A stretch of 64,000 nucleotides of DNA from Arthrobacter sp. CDRTa11 (GTDB lineage: Bacteria > Actinomycetota > Actinomycetes > Actinomycetales > Micrococcaceae), in contig NZ_CP044532.1 of NCBI RefSeq assembly GCF_026427775.1, forward strand, positions 1,488,001 to 1,552,000, in the 5' to 3' direction. A program made the translations under genes and the position numbers. The notes below the pieces were generated by a model, which did no database searches, had not been told where the DNA came from, and saw nothing but the letters and a program-made list of their open reading frames with translations. Shown one piece after another: positions 16,802 through 26,139 of this stretch (position 1 is its first letter; every line of letters begins with the position of its first letter).

Positions 16802-18485
16802 GTCCACACCGAATGAACCGGGGACAGACGCTGTCCAGGCTGCGCCACCGCCGGCCCATGCCCCCAAAGCGGGAGACCACCCGCAACCTCAGCCGCAACA
16901 CGGGTCAGCCTCCCGGAGGAAGCCTTCCGCCGGTGTCCTGGTCAGGGTCCTGTCCGCTGTGGCGATTCTTGCGTCCGCGGGCGGACTGGTGACCGCGGCC
17001 TCCCTGGCCCCGCAACCCGCCGGTGACCGGACGATTCCGGCGGCGCTGGCGGCTGTTCCCGCCGGCTCAAGCGTTGGGGTGTGCCCCGGGCCCGCCAGGC
17101 TTCTTGAAGGTACTGAGGCAGGAACGGATCCGCAGTTCAGCCCCGAATCGGCCACGGCGGCCAGCGCAGTCACGGGGGCGGTCATGAGTGCCGCCGGCGG
17201 CGATCTGCCGGACAGCCGGCTCTCGGCGCTGAACGGGACCAACGCGGTCAAGATCGCGAAACAGGCTCCGGCGGGAGCAACGGCGGGCCCGCAGGACCTC
17301 CTGGCGGGTGTCGTCCCGGGCCGTGCGGTGGACGACGTCAGCGTGCTGAGCGCCCAGGCGGTGGACAACCAAAAAGCATCGGCGGCTGCACTGGTGAAAT
17401 ACACGGCCACCGATGGGGACCTTCAGGGAGCTGCGGCCGCCAATTGCCAGCAGCCGGCCAACGACCTGTGGCTGGCCGGAGCCAGCACCAAGGTGGGCCG
17501 CACCTCGCTGCTGGTGCTCAGCAACGCTTCCACGACGCCGGCCACCGTCAGCCTGGAACTCTATGGCGCCAAAGGCCAGATCCATGCACCGGGAAGCCGC
17601 GGCCTGCTGGTGGCCCCCGGCACCACCCGGTCGGTTGTCCTGGCCGGGCTGGCGCCTGGCGAAGGCCAGCTCAGTGTGCACGTCCGCAGTGTGGGAGGCC
17701 CCGTCGCCGCCGTCGTCCAACAAAGTGTCCTGCGGGGACTTACCCCCGGTGGTGTGGACTACATTGCGCCGGGGGCTGCCCCCGCCGCCCGACAGGTAAT
17801 GACCGGGCTGGACATCCAGGATCCCGCCGGAATAGCTGCGATGACAGGGCAAAAAGGCTTCGAGGATGCCGGTCCTGCCTTGCAGCTGACAGTACCGGGG
17901 GCTTCGGACGCCGTGGTGGAAGTCAAAATGTTTGGGCGCGACGGCCAGCAGGCGCTTGCGGGTGGAGGCGTGGTCACGGCAAAAGCGGGGGCGGTAACCG
18001 AGATTTCGCTCGCGGGAGTTCCGGCGGGACATTACACAGTTTCCGCCAGTTCCGACGTATCGTTTGTGGCTGCGGCGCGTGTAACCCGCGGGGTCAACAG
18101 TGAACAGGTGTCCGACGTCGCGTGGTCAGCGTCCGCCAGCCGGCTGGGCAGCCAGCATGTTGTGCCGGTGCCCCCGGGAGGCGGAAGGACTCTGGTCTTC
18201 GGGGCCCTGGAGGACCGTGCCACCATTTCCTACTCTGCCATCACGGCTGACGGCACGATTCACGGGGCAGCATCGGCCGACATTGCAGGCGGGACAACAA
18301 CCTCCATCCAGGTTCCGGAGAAGGTGGAAGAGGCCGTGGTAGTGGGGTACGTGGTGTCAGCTTCCGGCGGTGCTGCGTATGGGGCGCTGCTGCTTCAGCA
18401 GGAGGGCCGCGACGACATCTCCACGCTGGCCCTCACGCCCGCAGCGTCAGGACAGGAGAAAGTCCCGGTCACACTGGGTTACTGA
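16794..18485 (+). CDS. DUF5719 family exported protein
   Basis: A 563-residue protein. After a 50-residue hydrophilic, Pro-rich N-terminus comes one hydrophobic segment (about 54-72, VLVRVLSAVAILASAGGLV), which should be a membrane anchor or signal. The rest is an Ala/Gly/Val-rich extracytoplasmic region, probably beta-rich, with a LVLSNASTTPATVSLELYG stretch resembling an Ig-like fold. The function is unknown. The ATG lies 8 bases inside the end of the glycosyltransferase gene with AAGGA upstream, so the two are translationally coupled and probably work together at the cell surface. Confidence 0.85.
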   Translation: MHESTPNEPGTDAVQAAPPPAHAPKAGDHPQPQPQHGSASRRKPSAGVLVRVLSAVAILASAGGLVTAASLAPQPAGDRTIPAALAAVPAGSSVGVCPGPARLLEGTEAGTDPQFSPESATAASAVTGAVMSAAGGDLPDSRLSALNGTNAVKIAKQAPAGATAGPQDLLAGVVPGRAVDDVSVLSAQAVDNQKASAAALVKYTATDGDLQGAAAANCQQPANDLWLAGASTKVGRTSLLVLSNASTTPATVSLELYGAKGQIHAPGSRGLLVAPGTTRSVVLAGLAPGEGQLSVHVRSVGGPVAAVVQQSVLRGLTPGGVDYIAPGAAPAARQVMTGLDIQDPAGIAAMTGQKGFEDAGPALQLTVPGASDAVVEVKMFGRDGQQALAGGGVVTAKAGAVTEISLAGVPAGHYTVSASSDVSFVAAARVTRGVNSEQVSDVAWSASASRLGSQHVVPVPPGGGRTLVFGALEDRATISYSAITADGTIHGAASADIAGGTTTSIQVPEKVEEAVVVGYVVSASGGAAYGALLLQQEGRDDISTLALTPAASGQEKVPVTLGY

Positions 18486-18568
18486 GATCGTTTAGGCAGA
18501 TGGGTTCCTGAAGCTGTCTGGTTTCTGACGCTGTCCTGGGCAGCCCAAGGGCCGCGTGGCCCGGCCGG

Positions 18569-19084
18569 TCAGTAACGTCGCCGGTAAACGGGGTCCAGGG
18601 TCTCCGGTGCCACGCCCAGCATCTCGGCGGTGTGTTCCACCACAACATCGTGGACCAGGTCCTGAAGCTCCTCCCGGCTGGCGCACCCCTGCTCCACCAC
18701 CCTGCGGTACAGCGTGATGACGGGTCCTTCCTCGGAGGTTGCCGGGGTGTAGGAGCCCATCGGCGGCGGAGCGGAGTCCGCTACAAGCCGCTCAAGCTGC
18801 GGGGGAATCTCGTCCACGGCAAACCGCACGCCGTCGAGGGTCTTGCCCCAGATGTCGTGGAGCCGCTGCGCGGAGTCCAGCACCATGTCGTCAAAGCGGT
18901 CGGACCGTGTCCGGTAACCGGGATGGGTGGGCAGCATCAGTTCCCCGCGCAGGCCGCGGCCGTGCCGGTTCCGGCGGCGCATCGCGAAGCTCCTGCCCAA
19001 GGGGCCCGAACCGGTACCTTCACTGCTGGCACCCGGGTCAGCCAACCGGACCGTAAAAGCTGAATCATGGTTCGATGACTGCAT
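18569..19084 (-). CDS. Metallopeptidase-family (zincin-like, DUF1025) protein with degenerate active site
   Basis: A 171-residue protein matching the family of M. tuberculosis Rv3259, which also sits two genes from whiB2. Residues 50-75 (LPTHPGYRTRSDRFDDMVLD) and the FAVDEIPPQLE segment identify the family. Where active members carry HExxHH, this protein reads VHDVVVEHTAEMLG, so the standard zinc-binding arrangement is not present. It may be a non-catalytic member or bind metal differently. The first 47 residues are low-conservation; a start at the internal ATG near 18982 is possible. Convergent with DUF5719, divergent from DUF3499. Confidence 0.82.
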   Translation of the reverse strand: MQSSNHDSAFTVRLADPGASSEGTGSGPLGRSFAMRRRNRHGRGLRGELMLPTHPGYRTRSDRFDDMVLDSAQRLHDIWGKTLDGVRFAVDEIPPQLERLVADSAPPPMGSYTPATSEEGPVITLYRRVVEQGCASREELQDLVHDVVVEHTAEMLGVAPETLDPVYRRRY

Positions 19085-19202
19085 ACATTGACTCTAAACC
19101 CGGCGGAAGATTTACGCGACACAATCGGTCCCAAGGCAGCAGGCGCGGCGTACTGGCGGCAATACGGCAAACCAGCGTGCAGACGGAGTAGTCTGGGATG
19201 TC

Positions 19203-19592
19203 GTGGGAGCTATCCGTGAATGTTCAAGGTCAGCGTGCCGTCAATCGGCGGTGGCTACTCTGACGTACGTCTATGCAGATTCCACCGCTGTACTGGGTCC
19301 GCTGGCCACCTACGCTGAGCCGCATTGTTACGATTTGTGCGAGCAGCACGCGGGCTCACTGACCGTGCCGCGGGGGTGGGAAGTCCTCCGTCTGGCGATG
19401 CCAAACACGCCGCAGCAGCCCGGACCGGACGACCTGCTGGCTCTTGCCAATGCTGTGCGGGAGGCCGCGGCCCTTCCGCCGCAGGCTCAGCCGGCCCAGG
19501 CCCACCGCTCGATCCATTCAACCCTGGAAGCCCCAGCCCGGACGGACGGCGCCCGCCGCGGCCATCTCCGTGTGCTGCGTGAACCTTCCTGA
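19203..19592 (+). CDS. DUF3499 family protein
   Basis: A 129-residue protein starting at GTG. The N-terminal half has four cysteines (CSRSACRQSA, then CYDLCEQHAG) arranged like a small zinc ribbon, and the family's ATLTYVYADSTAVLGPLA. The C-terminal 50 residues are Pro/Ala-rich and probably disordered. The family is restricted to actinobacteria and lies between the metallopeptidase-like gene and manB/Trm112 in other genomes; its role is unknown. Confidence 0.9.
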   Translation: MGAIRECSRSACRQSAVATLTYVYADSTAVLGPLATYAEPHCYDLCEQHAGSLTVPRGWEVLRLAMPNTPQQPGPDDLLALANAVREAAALPPQAQPAQAHRSIHSTLEAPARTDGARRGHLRVLREPS

Positions 19593-19669
19593 CGCCGTTC
19601 TGGCGGTAGGCTGGAAGCTGCACATCAGCCAGCCACCGGCGCAATCGCGCCCGTCAGGGAGCTTCACCC

Positions 19670-19966
19670 ATGCCAAAGATCCGTCCTGAACTGTTGTCCG
19701 TCCTGCGGTGTCCTGTTACGGGATCTCCATTGGTCCAGGAGGGCGAAGAACTCGTCTCGACGGCGGCGGGGGAGTCCGGCGTGAAGCTGCGCTACACGAT
19801 CGAGGACGGGATACCCCTGCTCCTGCCGCCGGAGCTGCTGCAGGCAGCAAAGGCAGCCGGTTCAGATGAACACGACGCTGCTGAGCACGACGCAGTGGAG
19901 CGCTACCCCGTTGAGTATTACCAGGCCGGGCATGACCCCGCCGCCGGCGCAGCCCCCACTTCCTGA
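19670..19966 (+). CDS. Trm112 family protein
   Basis: A 98-residue protein opening with PELLSVLRCPVTGSPLVQEGEELVS and ending its domain in YTIEDGIPLLLPPE, the bacterial Trm112 fold. In eukaryotes Trm112 activates several methyltransferases; bacterial members are small and mostly uncharacterised. Only one CxxTG knuckle is present, so a full zinc ribbon is not expected. The last 40 residues (EHDAAEHDAVERYPVEYYQ) are acidic and variable. It sits 72 bases before ahcY, an S-adenosylhomocysteine enzyme, and may be co-transcribed with it. Confidence 0.88.
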   Translation: MPKIRPELLSVLRCPVTGSPLVQEGEELVSTAAGESGVKLRYTIEDGIPLLLPPELLQAAKAAGSDEHDAAEHDAVERYPVEYYQAGHDPAAGAAPTS

Positions 19967-20038
19967 TCACCCCCATCACACGAGTGACGCCCGACGCTTC
20001 AAGGCTGTCGCGTCCATCGGACAGAGCTAAGGATTCCC

Positions 20039-21526
<1,488 letters not shown>

Positions 21527-21535
21527 GGTGTGACT

Positions 21536-21560
21536 CCCCGGGTGCCTACCGCTCCCGGGG
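21536..21560 (+). terminator. Hairpin after ahcY
   Basis: CCCCGGG and CCCGGGG pair over 7 bp with an 11-base loop, 9 bases after the ahcY stop. There is no T-tract. Confidence 0.5.
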
Positions 21561-21589
21561 CTGTTACCTCCAAGCATTAAGATCGGTCT

Positions 21590-22828
21590 ATGGAGCCTGA
21601 AGTTAAGCCGCGCGCCCGGGGAACGGCCAAGAAGATCCTCCTGGTGGCTGCCGTCTGCGTCCTCGCGGCCACCGGCGGCGTTTTCGCCGCCGTCGCGCCT
21701 GGTTTCGCCCCCGGGACCTTGGAGTCGGAGGCGGCTTCAGCCATGCGGTCAGCCCCCGGGCTGGCGTCGCCGGTGGTTCCGCCGCTGAAGCTGGACAGTT
21801 CGCCTGCCGATGGCGCGAGGCAAGTCAACCCCGCCACTCCCGTTTCACTCAAGGTGAGCAACGGCAAGATTGAGCGGGTGTCCCTGACCAGCACTGCCGG
21901 CGAGGCGATCGAAGGTACGTTCGGCGCGGACGAAAGCAGCTGGACCGCGCCCGGGCCGCTGAAATTCAATACCGACTACAGCTACACCTATGTGGTTACT
22001 GACGGTGCCGGGCGCGAAACCAGCACCACGCACTCTTTCAGCACTGTTGCCAGCACCCACGAAGCGGATGCCGCCGTCTATCCGCTCGACGGCATGAAAG
22101 TAGGAGTGGGCCAGCCCCTCCAGATCATCTTCAGTGAGCCGGTACTCAACAAGGACGCCGTGGAAAAGGCCATCAAGGTCACCTCCAGCGCGGGCCAGAC
22201 CGGCGCCTTCCATTGGTTCAGCGACACCATGGTCCGCTACCGTCCCGAGGCTTTTTGGACCGCCAATTCCACCATCACCATGGATATGCAGCTCTTTGGG
22301 GTTGACCTCGGGAACGGCCAAATCGCCAACTTCAATAAGAAGGTCAACGTTGCCATCGGCGATAAGCGGGTGGCCATAGCCGACGCCGCAGCCCACACCT
22401 TCACGTTGAGCATTAACGACCAGGTGGTTAAGACCCTGCCTGTCAGCATGGGCGACGAACGCTTCCCGTCGGCCCGTGGCTACGCGGTGCTGATGGAAAA
22501 GAACCGCTATGACCACTTCAGGGCGGCCAGCATCGGCCTCAAGCCCGGCGACCCCGCCTACTACGGCGAAGTGGACGTTGAGTACGCCATCCGGCTCACC
22601 CTGAGCGGTGCCTACATCCACCAGGCCCTGGAATCGGCTTTCCCGTACATCGGCAACAAAAACGTCTCGCACGGCTGCATCGGATTCGCTCCCGACGGCG
22701 CTGCCTGGGTCTTTGGCGCCATGACCACCGGCGACGTGGTGCAGATCGTGAACACGGAGGGTGACTACGCTGCCCATGATGACGGCTACGGGGACTGGAA
22801 CATCCCCTGGGCAGAGTACGACAACTAG
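21590..22828 (+). CDS. L,D-transpeptidase with Ig-like domains
   Basis: Forms 3-3 peptidoglycan cross-links, or anchors proteins, outside the membrane. The 412-residue protein has a basic start and a hydrophobic export segment (about 17-35). Two Ig-like regions follow (about 60-155 and 160-260), as in mycobacterial Ldts, then a YkuD domain. The catalytic motif is H344-x15-S360-H361-G362-C363, with Cys363 as nucleophile. The two residues after the Cys are Ile-Gly, whereas most family members have a hydrophobic residue then Asn or Arg. No lipobox is visible, so it is probably anchored by the N-terminal helix. Convergent with the RDD gene. Confidence 0.93.
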   Translation: MEPEVKPRARGTAKKILLVAAVCVLAATGGVFAAVAPGFAPGTLESEAASAMRSAPGLASPVVPPLKLDSSPADGARQVNPATPVSLKVSNGKIERVSLTSTAGEAIEGTFGADESSWTAPGPLKFNTDYSYTYVVTDGAGRETSTTHSFSTVASTHEADAAVYPLDGMKVGVGQPLQIIFSEPVLNKDAVEKAIKVTSSAGQTGAFHWFSDTMVRYRPEAFWTANSTITMDMQLFGVDLGNGQIANFNKKVNVAIGDKRVAIADAAAHTFTLSINDQVVKTLPVSMGDERFPSARGYAVLMEKNRYDHFRAASIGLKPGDPAYYGEVDVEYAIRLTLSGAYIHQALESAFPYIGNKNVSHGCIGFAPDGAAWVFGAMTTGDVVQIVNTEGDYAAHDDGYGDWNIPWAEYDN

Positions 22829-22861
22829 TACCCGAGCTGCCCTGCAGGCTGTGGCTACCGG

Positions 22862-23671
22862 CTAAGGATTCCAGGAGCTGAAAGGCAGGCGGTCCAGCCG
22901 TTCGCCGACTTTCGAGTTGCGACGGCGGGCGTGCTGAAGCTTTGTCAATTCGCGGTTACGGCGTTCGGCGATCACAGCAGCAAGATAGTCCCCTGCAGTG
23001 GTTCCGGGCGGCGGAGCAGGGGCCACGTGGGCTGCCAATTCGGTCGCGATCGAGGCGGCCATGCCGTTCCTTGAAAGCGGAGACATCAGAGCCGCCTGCC
23101 GGATGAATTGCGTGGCCTGCCGGGCCGTCGCATCAGGGATCCGTCCGATGTCAGCCACCGAGGCCCATGCCTTCAAATGCGGGGGAACGAAAACCCGGAC
23201 TGCCCCCTCAACCGGTACCCGGGTCCGCAAGGCGTAGGTTCCCGCCATGATGTCACCCAGGCGCCTGGACTTGTCGTTGAACAGGGCCACAGCGATAGCC
23301 AGCCCGCCGAGGGTGAGGTAAATTTCCAGGAAGCCAGCCAGGCCCCGAATCAGGGCATGACGAAAACGGATGGCGCCTCCGTCATCACGGACAATCCTCA
23401 GCCCCGCGGCCAGTTTCCCCAGCGAAAGCCCGCGGCTCAAGGTTTCCAAACCAACCGGGACAATGACGAAGCAAAAGACCACGCTGACAAGGATCAGCAT
23501 GCGCATCGCCGCCTCATCAAGTTCGGGCCCGGCAGCCGCAACGCCAATCAGGATGACGATCAGCAGCACCACGTTGAACACGAAATCCAGCAGCAGACCC
23601 AGGCCACGGGCCGCGAAAGACCCGGGGCGCAGTTCCAGGACAACGGCCTCGCCCGTGACTATAGAACTCAA
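22862..23671 (-). CDS. RDD family membrane protein
   Basis: A 269-residue integral membrane protein. The RDD motif region (RPGSFAARGLGLLLDFVFNVVLL) opens the domain, followed by hydrophobic helices near 29-47, 57-77 and 120-140 and the family segment SLGKLAAGLRIVRDDGG. The last 110 residues are hydrophilic and cytoplasmic. RDD proteins are of uncertain function; some are proposed ion transporters. It is divergent from the SpoIIM gene, a pairing often seen in actinobacteria. Confidence 0.9.
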   Translation of the reverse strand: MSSIVTGEAVVLELRPGSFAARGLGLLLDFVFNVVLLIVILIGVAAAGPELDEAAMRMLILVSVVFCFVIVPVGLETLSRGLSLGKLAAGLRIVRDDGGAIRFRHALIRGLAGFLEIYLTLGGLAIAVALFNDKSRRLGDIMAGTYALRTRVPVEGAVRVFVPPHLKAWASVADIGRIPDATARQATQFIRQAALMSPLSRNGMAASIATELAAHVAPAPPPGTTAGDYLAAVIAERRNRELTKLQHARRRNSKVGERLDRLPFSSWNP

Positions 23672-23752
23672 TGCAGGATCCCCGTTCCTCGCGTCTCATC
23701 TTGTGGACGGTCACAGTCTAGTTGTATTGTCCACGGACGCTAGGCTGGTGCC

Positions 23753-24745
23753 GTGGACATGGATGCCTTCTCCGCTGTTAATGGGGACAAATGGTCGAGA
23801 CTGCATGAACTCGCCTTTAAGCGGCGGCTTACCGGGGAGGAAGCAGACGAACTGCTCCGCCTCTACCAGGCCACGTCCGCGCATCTTTCCCTGATCAGGT
23901 CACTTGCCCCCGAAAGCGGCCTGTCCGCATCCCTGTCTGCGACGCTGGCCCAGGCGAGAACAAGGTTCACGGGGGCGCGGTCGAATTTTATGGCAGACCT
24001 CGCCCGGTTTTTTGTGGTTGCGCTGCCCGCCGCGCTGTACCGCATCACGTGGCTGACCCTGGCCTGCGGTGCCGCGTTCATCCTCATCGGCGGTGCCTAC
24101 GCGCTGTGGATCGGAAGTTCACCCGAGGCCTTGCGGTCATTGGCCTCCGATTCCGCCCTCAAGCAGTACGTGGAGGAGGATTTCATTGACTACTACTCCG
24201 AAAATCCGGCGGCATCCTTTGCGGGCCTGGTGTGGACCAACAACGCATGGATCAGTGCGCAGGCCGTCGCCCTCGGCATCACCGGAATCTGGGTGCCGAT
24301 GATCCTGTTCAGCAATGCCCAGGGCGTGGGAATCGCCGCCGGGATCTTCGCTGCCGCAGGAAAGTCCGATGTTTTCTACAGCTACATCCTGCCGCACGGG
24401 CTGATGGAGCTGACGGCGGTGTTTATAGCCTGCGCGGCGGGCCTGCGCATCTTCTGGGCCATGGTTTCCCCTGGCCCGCGTACCCGGGGCCGCGCCGTGG
24501 CAGAGGAAGGCAGGTCCTTGGTGACAGTAGCCCTTGGGCTGGTCCTGGTCCTCTTCGTGTCCGGCCTTGTGGAAGGGTTCGTTACTCCCAGTCCGCTGCC
24601 CGTTTGGGCCAAGCTCGCGATTGGTTCAGCGGTGCTTGGAGCCTACTGGCTGTACGTTCTGGTGTGGGGCAGGCGGGCGTATCTGTCCGGCGCCCGGGGA
24701 GACCTCAGTGCGGACGAGGGCGGATACACCGAAATAGCTGCGTGA
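23753..24745 (+). CDS. Stage II sporulation protein M (SpoIIM) family membrane protein
   Basis: A 330-residue protein of the SpoIIM/DUF95 group. After a 90-residue cytoplasmic part with LHELAFKRRLTGEEADELLRLYQ come about five hydrophobic helices, including the conserved NNAWISAQAVALGITGIW and the YSYILPHGLMELTAVFIACAAG helix. This organism is unlikely to form endospores; in actinobacteria this family travels with RDD, MoxR and DUF58 genes and is presumed to act in envelope biology. GTG 23753 is used as start; ATG 23759 is equally possible. Confidence 0.9.
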   Translation: MDMDAFSAVNGDKWSRLHELAFKRRLTGEEADELLRLYQATSAHLSLIRSLAPESGLSASLSATLAQARTRFTGARSNFMADLARFFVVALPAALYRITWLTLACGAAFILIGGAYALWIGSSPEALRSLASDSALKQYVEEDFIDYYSENPAASFAGLVWTNNAWISAQAVALGITGIWVPMILFSNAQGVGIAAGIFAAAGKSDVFYSYILPHGLMELTAVFIACAAGLRIFWAMVSPGPRTRGRAVAEEGRSLVTVALGLVLVLFVSGLVEGFVTPSPLPVWAKLAIGSAVLGAYWLYVLVWGRRAYLSGARGDLSADEGGYTEIAA

Positions 24746-24870
24746 ATCCGGAGCCCTTCCGGGGTGGCATCTCGCCCTCCCGGAGGCGCGGACGGTAGGC
24801 TCGTGAGCAGAAACATGGTGCTGCCCGGACCAGAGCGGGCGGCGCGAACCCCAACGGAAGTGACGCTGCA

Positions 24871-26139
24871 GTGAACGACAAAACCCCTGCCAAACGCACG
24901 GAGCCGCAGCCGGATCCCGTACTGGACACCAGCGGGGACTCGGACGAGCCCGCATTTGAATGGATGAAGGCTTCAGAACCCGGCACCCCGGCTGCCAGCA
25001 CTCCGGCATCCGGCAGGCAGGGCGCAGGCAGCACGGCCGCACAAGGTGCGGCTGCGCAGAGTGCAGTACAGGGGCAGAGTGCTGTGCAGGGTGGGGACAG
25101 CACGGCAGCGCAGGGTGCGGGAGCCGGGGATGTGCCCGGCCGACCGGGAGCAACACGGGGCGTTCGTTCCGGGCCCGCAGCAGCACCACAGGCCGAAAGC
25201 CGGGCTGATCGCAAAGCAGCGGAAGCCGCCGTCGAACCTTCCGCCGGGCAGGCTGCCGGTACCCAACCTGCCGGTACCCAACGTACCGTCAACCCGGCCG
25301 GAAAAGGCCAGGACTCGCTGTTCAGCGAACCGCTCCCTACGTCCGCCCTCCAGGTCCGTCCTCCGCAGGAGGAAGTTGAGCGGCGCAACGCCGAGCGGGA
25401 AAGCGCGGCGAACGCCAAGCCGGTGCTTCCGCGCGTGATGCAAGTGCTGCTGGCTGTCTTCTATCCCATCATCCTGCTGGTGCTGGCGGTCCGGGCAGTG
25501 ACCAGCCCGCTGTTTCTTTGGGTGGAGTACAACCGTCCGGGGTTCCCCGGTGACGGCTACGGCTTCAGCACTGACGACAGGATGACTTACGGGTCGTATG
25601 CCGTTGACTACCTGAGTAACTGGGCTGCACCGCGGTACCTGGGCGAACTGGTCAACAGGAGCGGCGAAAGGCTGTTCAAAGAGGGCGAAGTCAGCCACAT
25701 GGCGGATGTAAAGCTCGTGATTCTTTCCACTTTTGGTGCCGGCGCGCTGCTGGTAATTCTGAGTATCATCGCCATTGCCTACCTTCGCCGCCGCAGCACC
25801 GGGGGAGTGCGCAGGGGGCTGTTTGCGGGCTCCATCGTAGCCTTGGTCATCATTTTGGGCCTGGGTGCCCTGGCCGTGCTCGGCTGGCAACAGTTCTTCA
25901 CGGAGTTCCACCGGATCTTCTTCGCCAGCGGGTCGTGGACCTTCGCCCTCGAAGACACCCTGATCAGGCTGTTCCCGGGCCAGTTCTGGATCGACGCCGG
26001 TATCACCATCGCTGCGCTGATCCTTCTTGCTGCGCTGGTAACACTGATCCTGACATGGCCCACCCGCCGCCGGCGCGGTCTCGCCAAGGCCGGGCGGACA
26101 GACACGGAGCCGTCAGCCGTAACAGCGGATCAGCCGTAA
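24871..26139 (+). CDS. TIGR01906 (DUF1461) membrane protein with long disordered N-terminus
   Basis: A 422-residue protein. Residues 1-185 are hydrophilic and low in complexity, rich in Ala/Gln/Gly/Pro, with short internal repeats (QSAVQG twice, PAGTQ twice). The conserved TIGR01906 membrane domain begins near 188 (VMQVLLAVFYPIILLVLAVRAV) and has about four helices, with TYGSYAVDYLSNWA in an outer loop. The membrane part alone equals the usual family length, so the N-terminal tail is an addition. The function is unknown. The last 10 bases overlap the convergent acyl-CoA ligase gene. Confidence 0.86.
   Translation: MNDKTPAKRTEPQPDPVLDTSGDSDEPAFEWMKASEPGTPAASTPASGRQGAGSTAAQGAAAQSAVQGQSAVQGGDSTAAQGAGAGDVPGRPGATRGVRSGPAAAPQAESRADRKAAEAAVEPSAGQAAGTQPAGTQRTVNPAGKGQDSLFSEPLPTSALQVRPPQEEVERRNAERESAANAKPVLPRVMQVLLAVFYPIILLVLAVRAVTSPLFLWVEYNRPGFPGDGYGFSTDDRMTYGSYAVDYLSNWAAPRYLGELVNRSGERLFKEGEVSHMADVKLVILSTFGAGALLVILSIIAIAYLRRRSTGGVRRGLFAGSIVALVIILGLGALAVLGWQQFFTEFHRIFFASGSWTFALEDTLIRLFPGQFWIDAGITIAALILLAALVTLILTWPTRRRRGLAKAGRTDTEPSAVTADQP

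Noticed and set aside
19967..20038. SAH riboswitch before ahcY
   Set aside because: The region is only 72 bases and I see no match to the conserved SAH-binding core.
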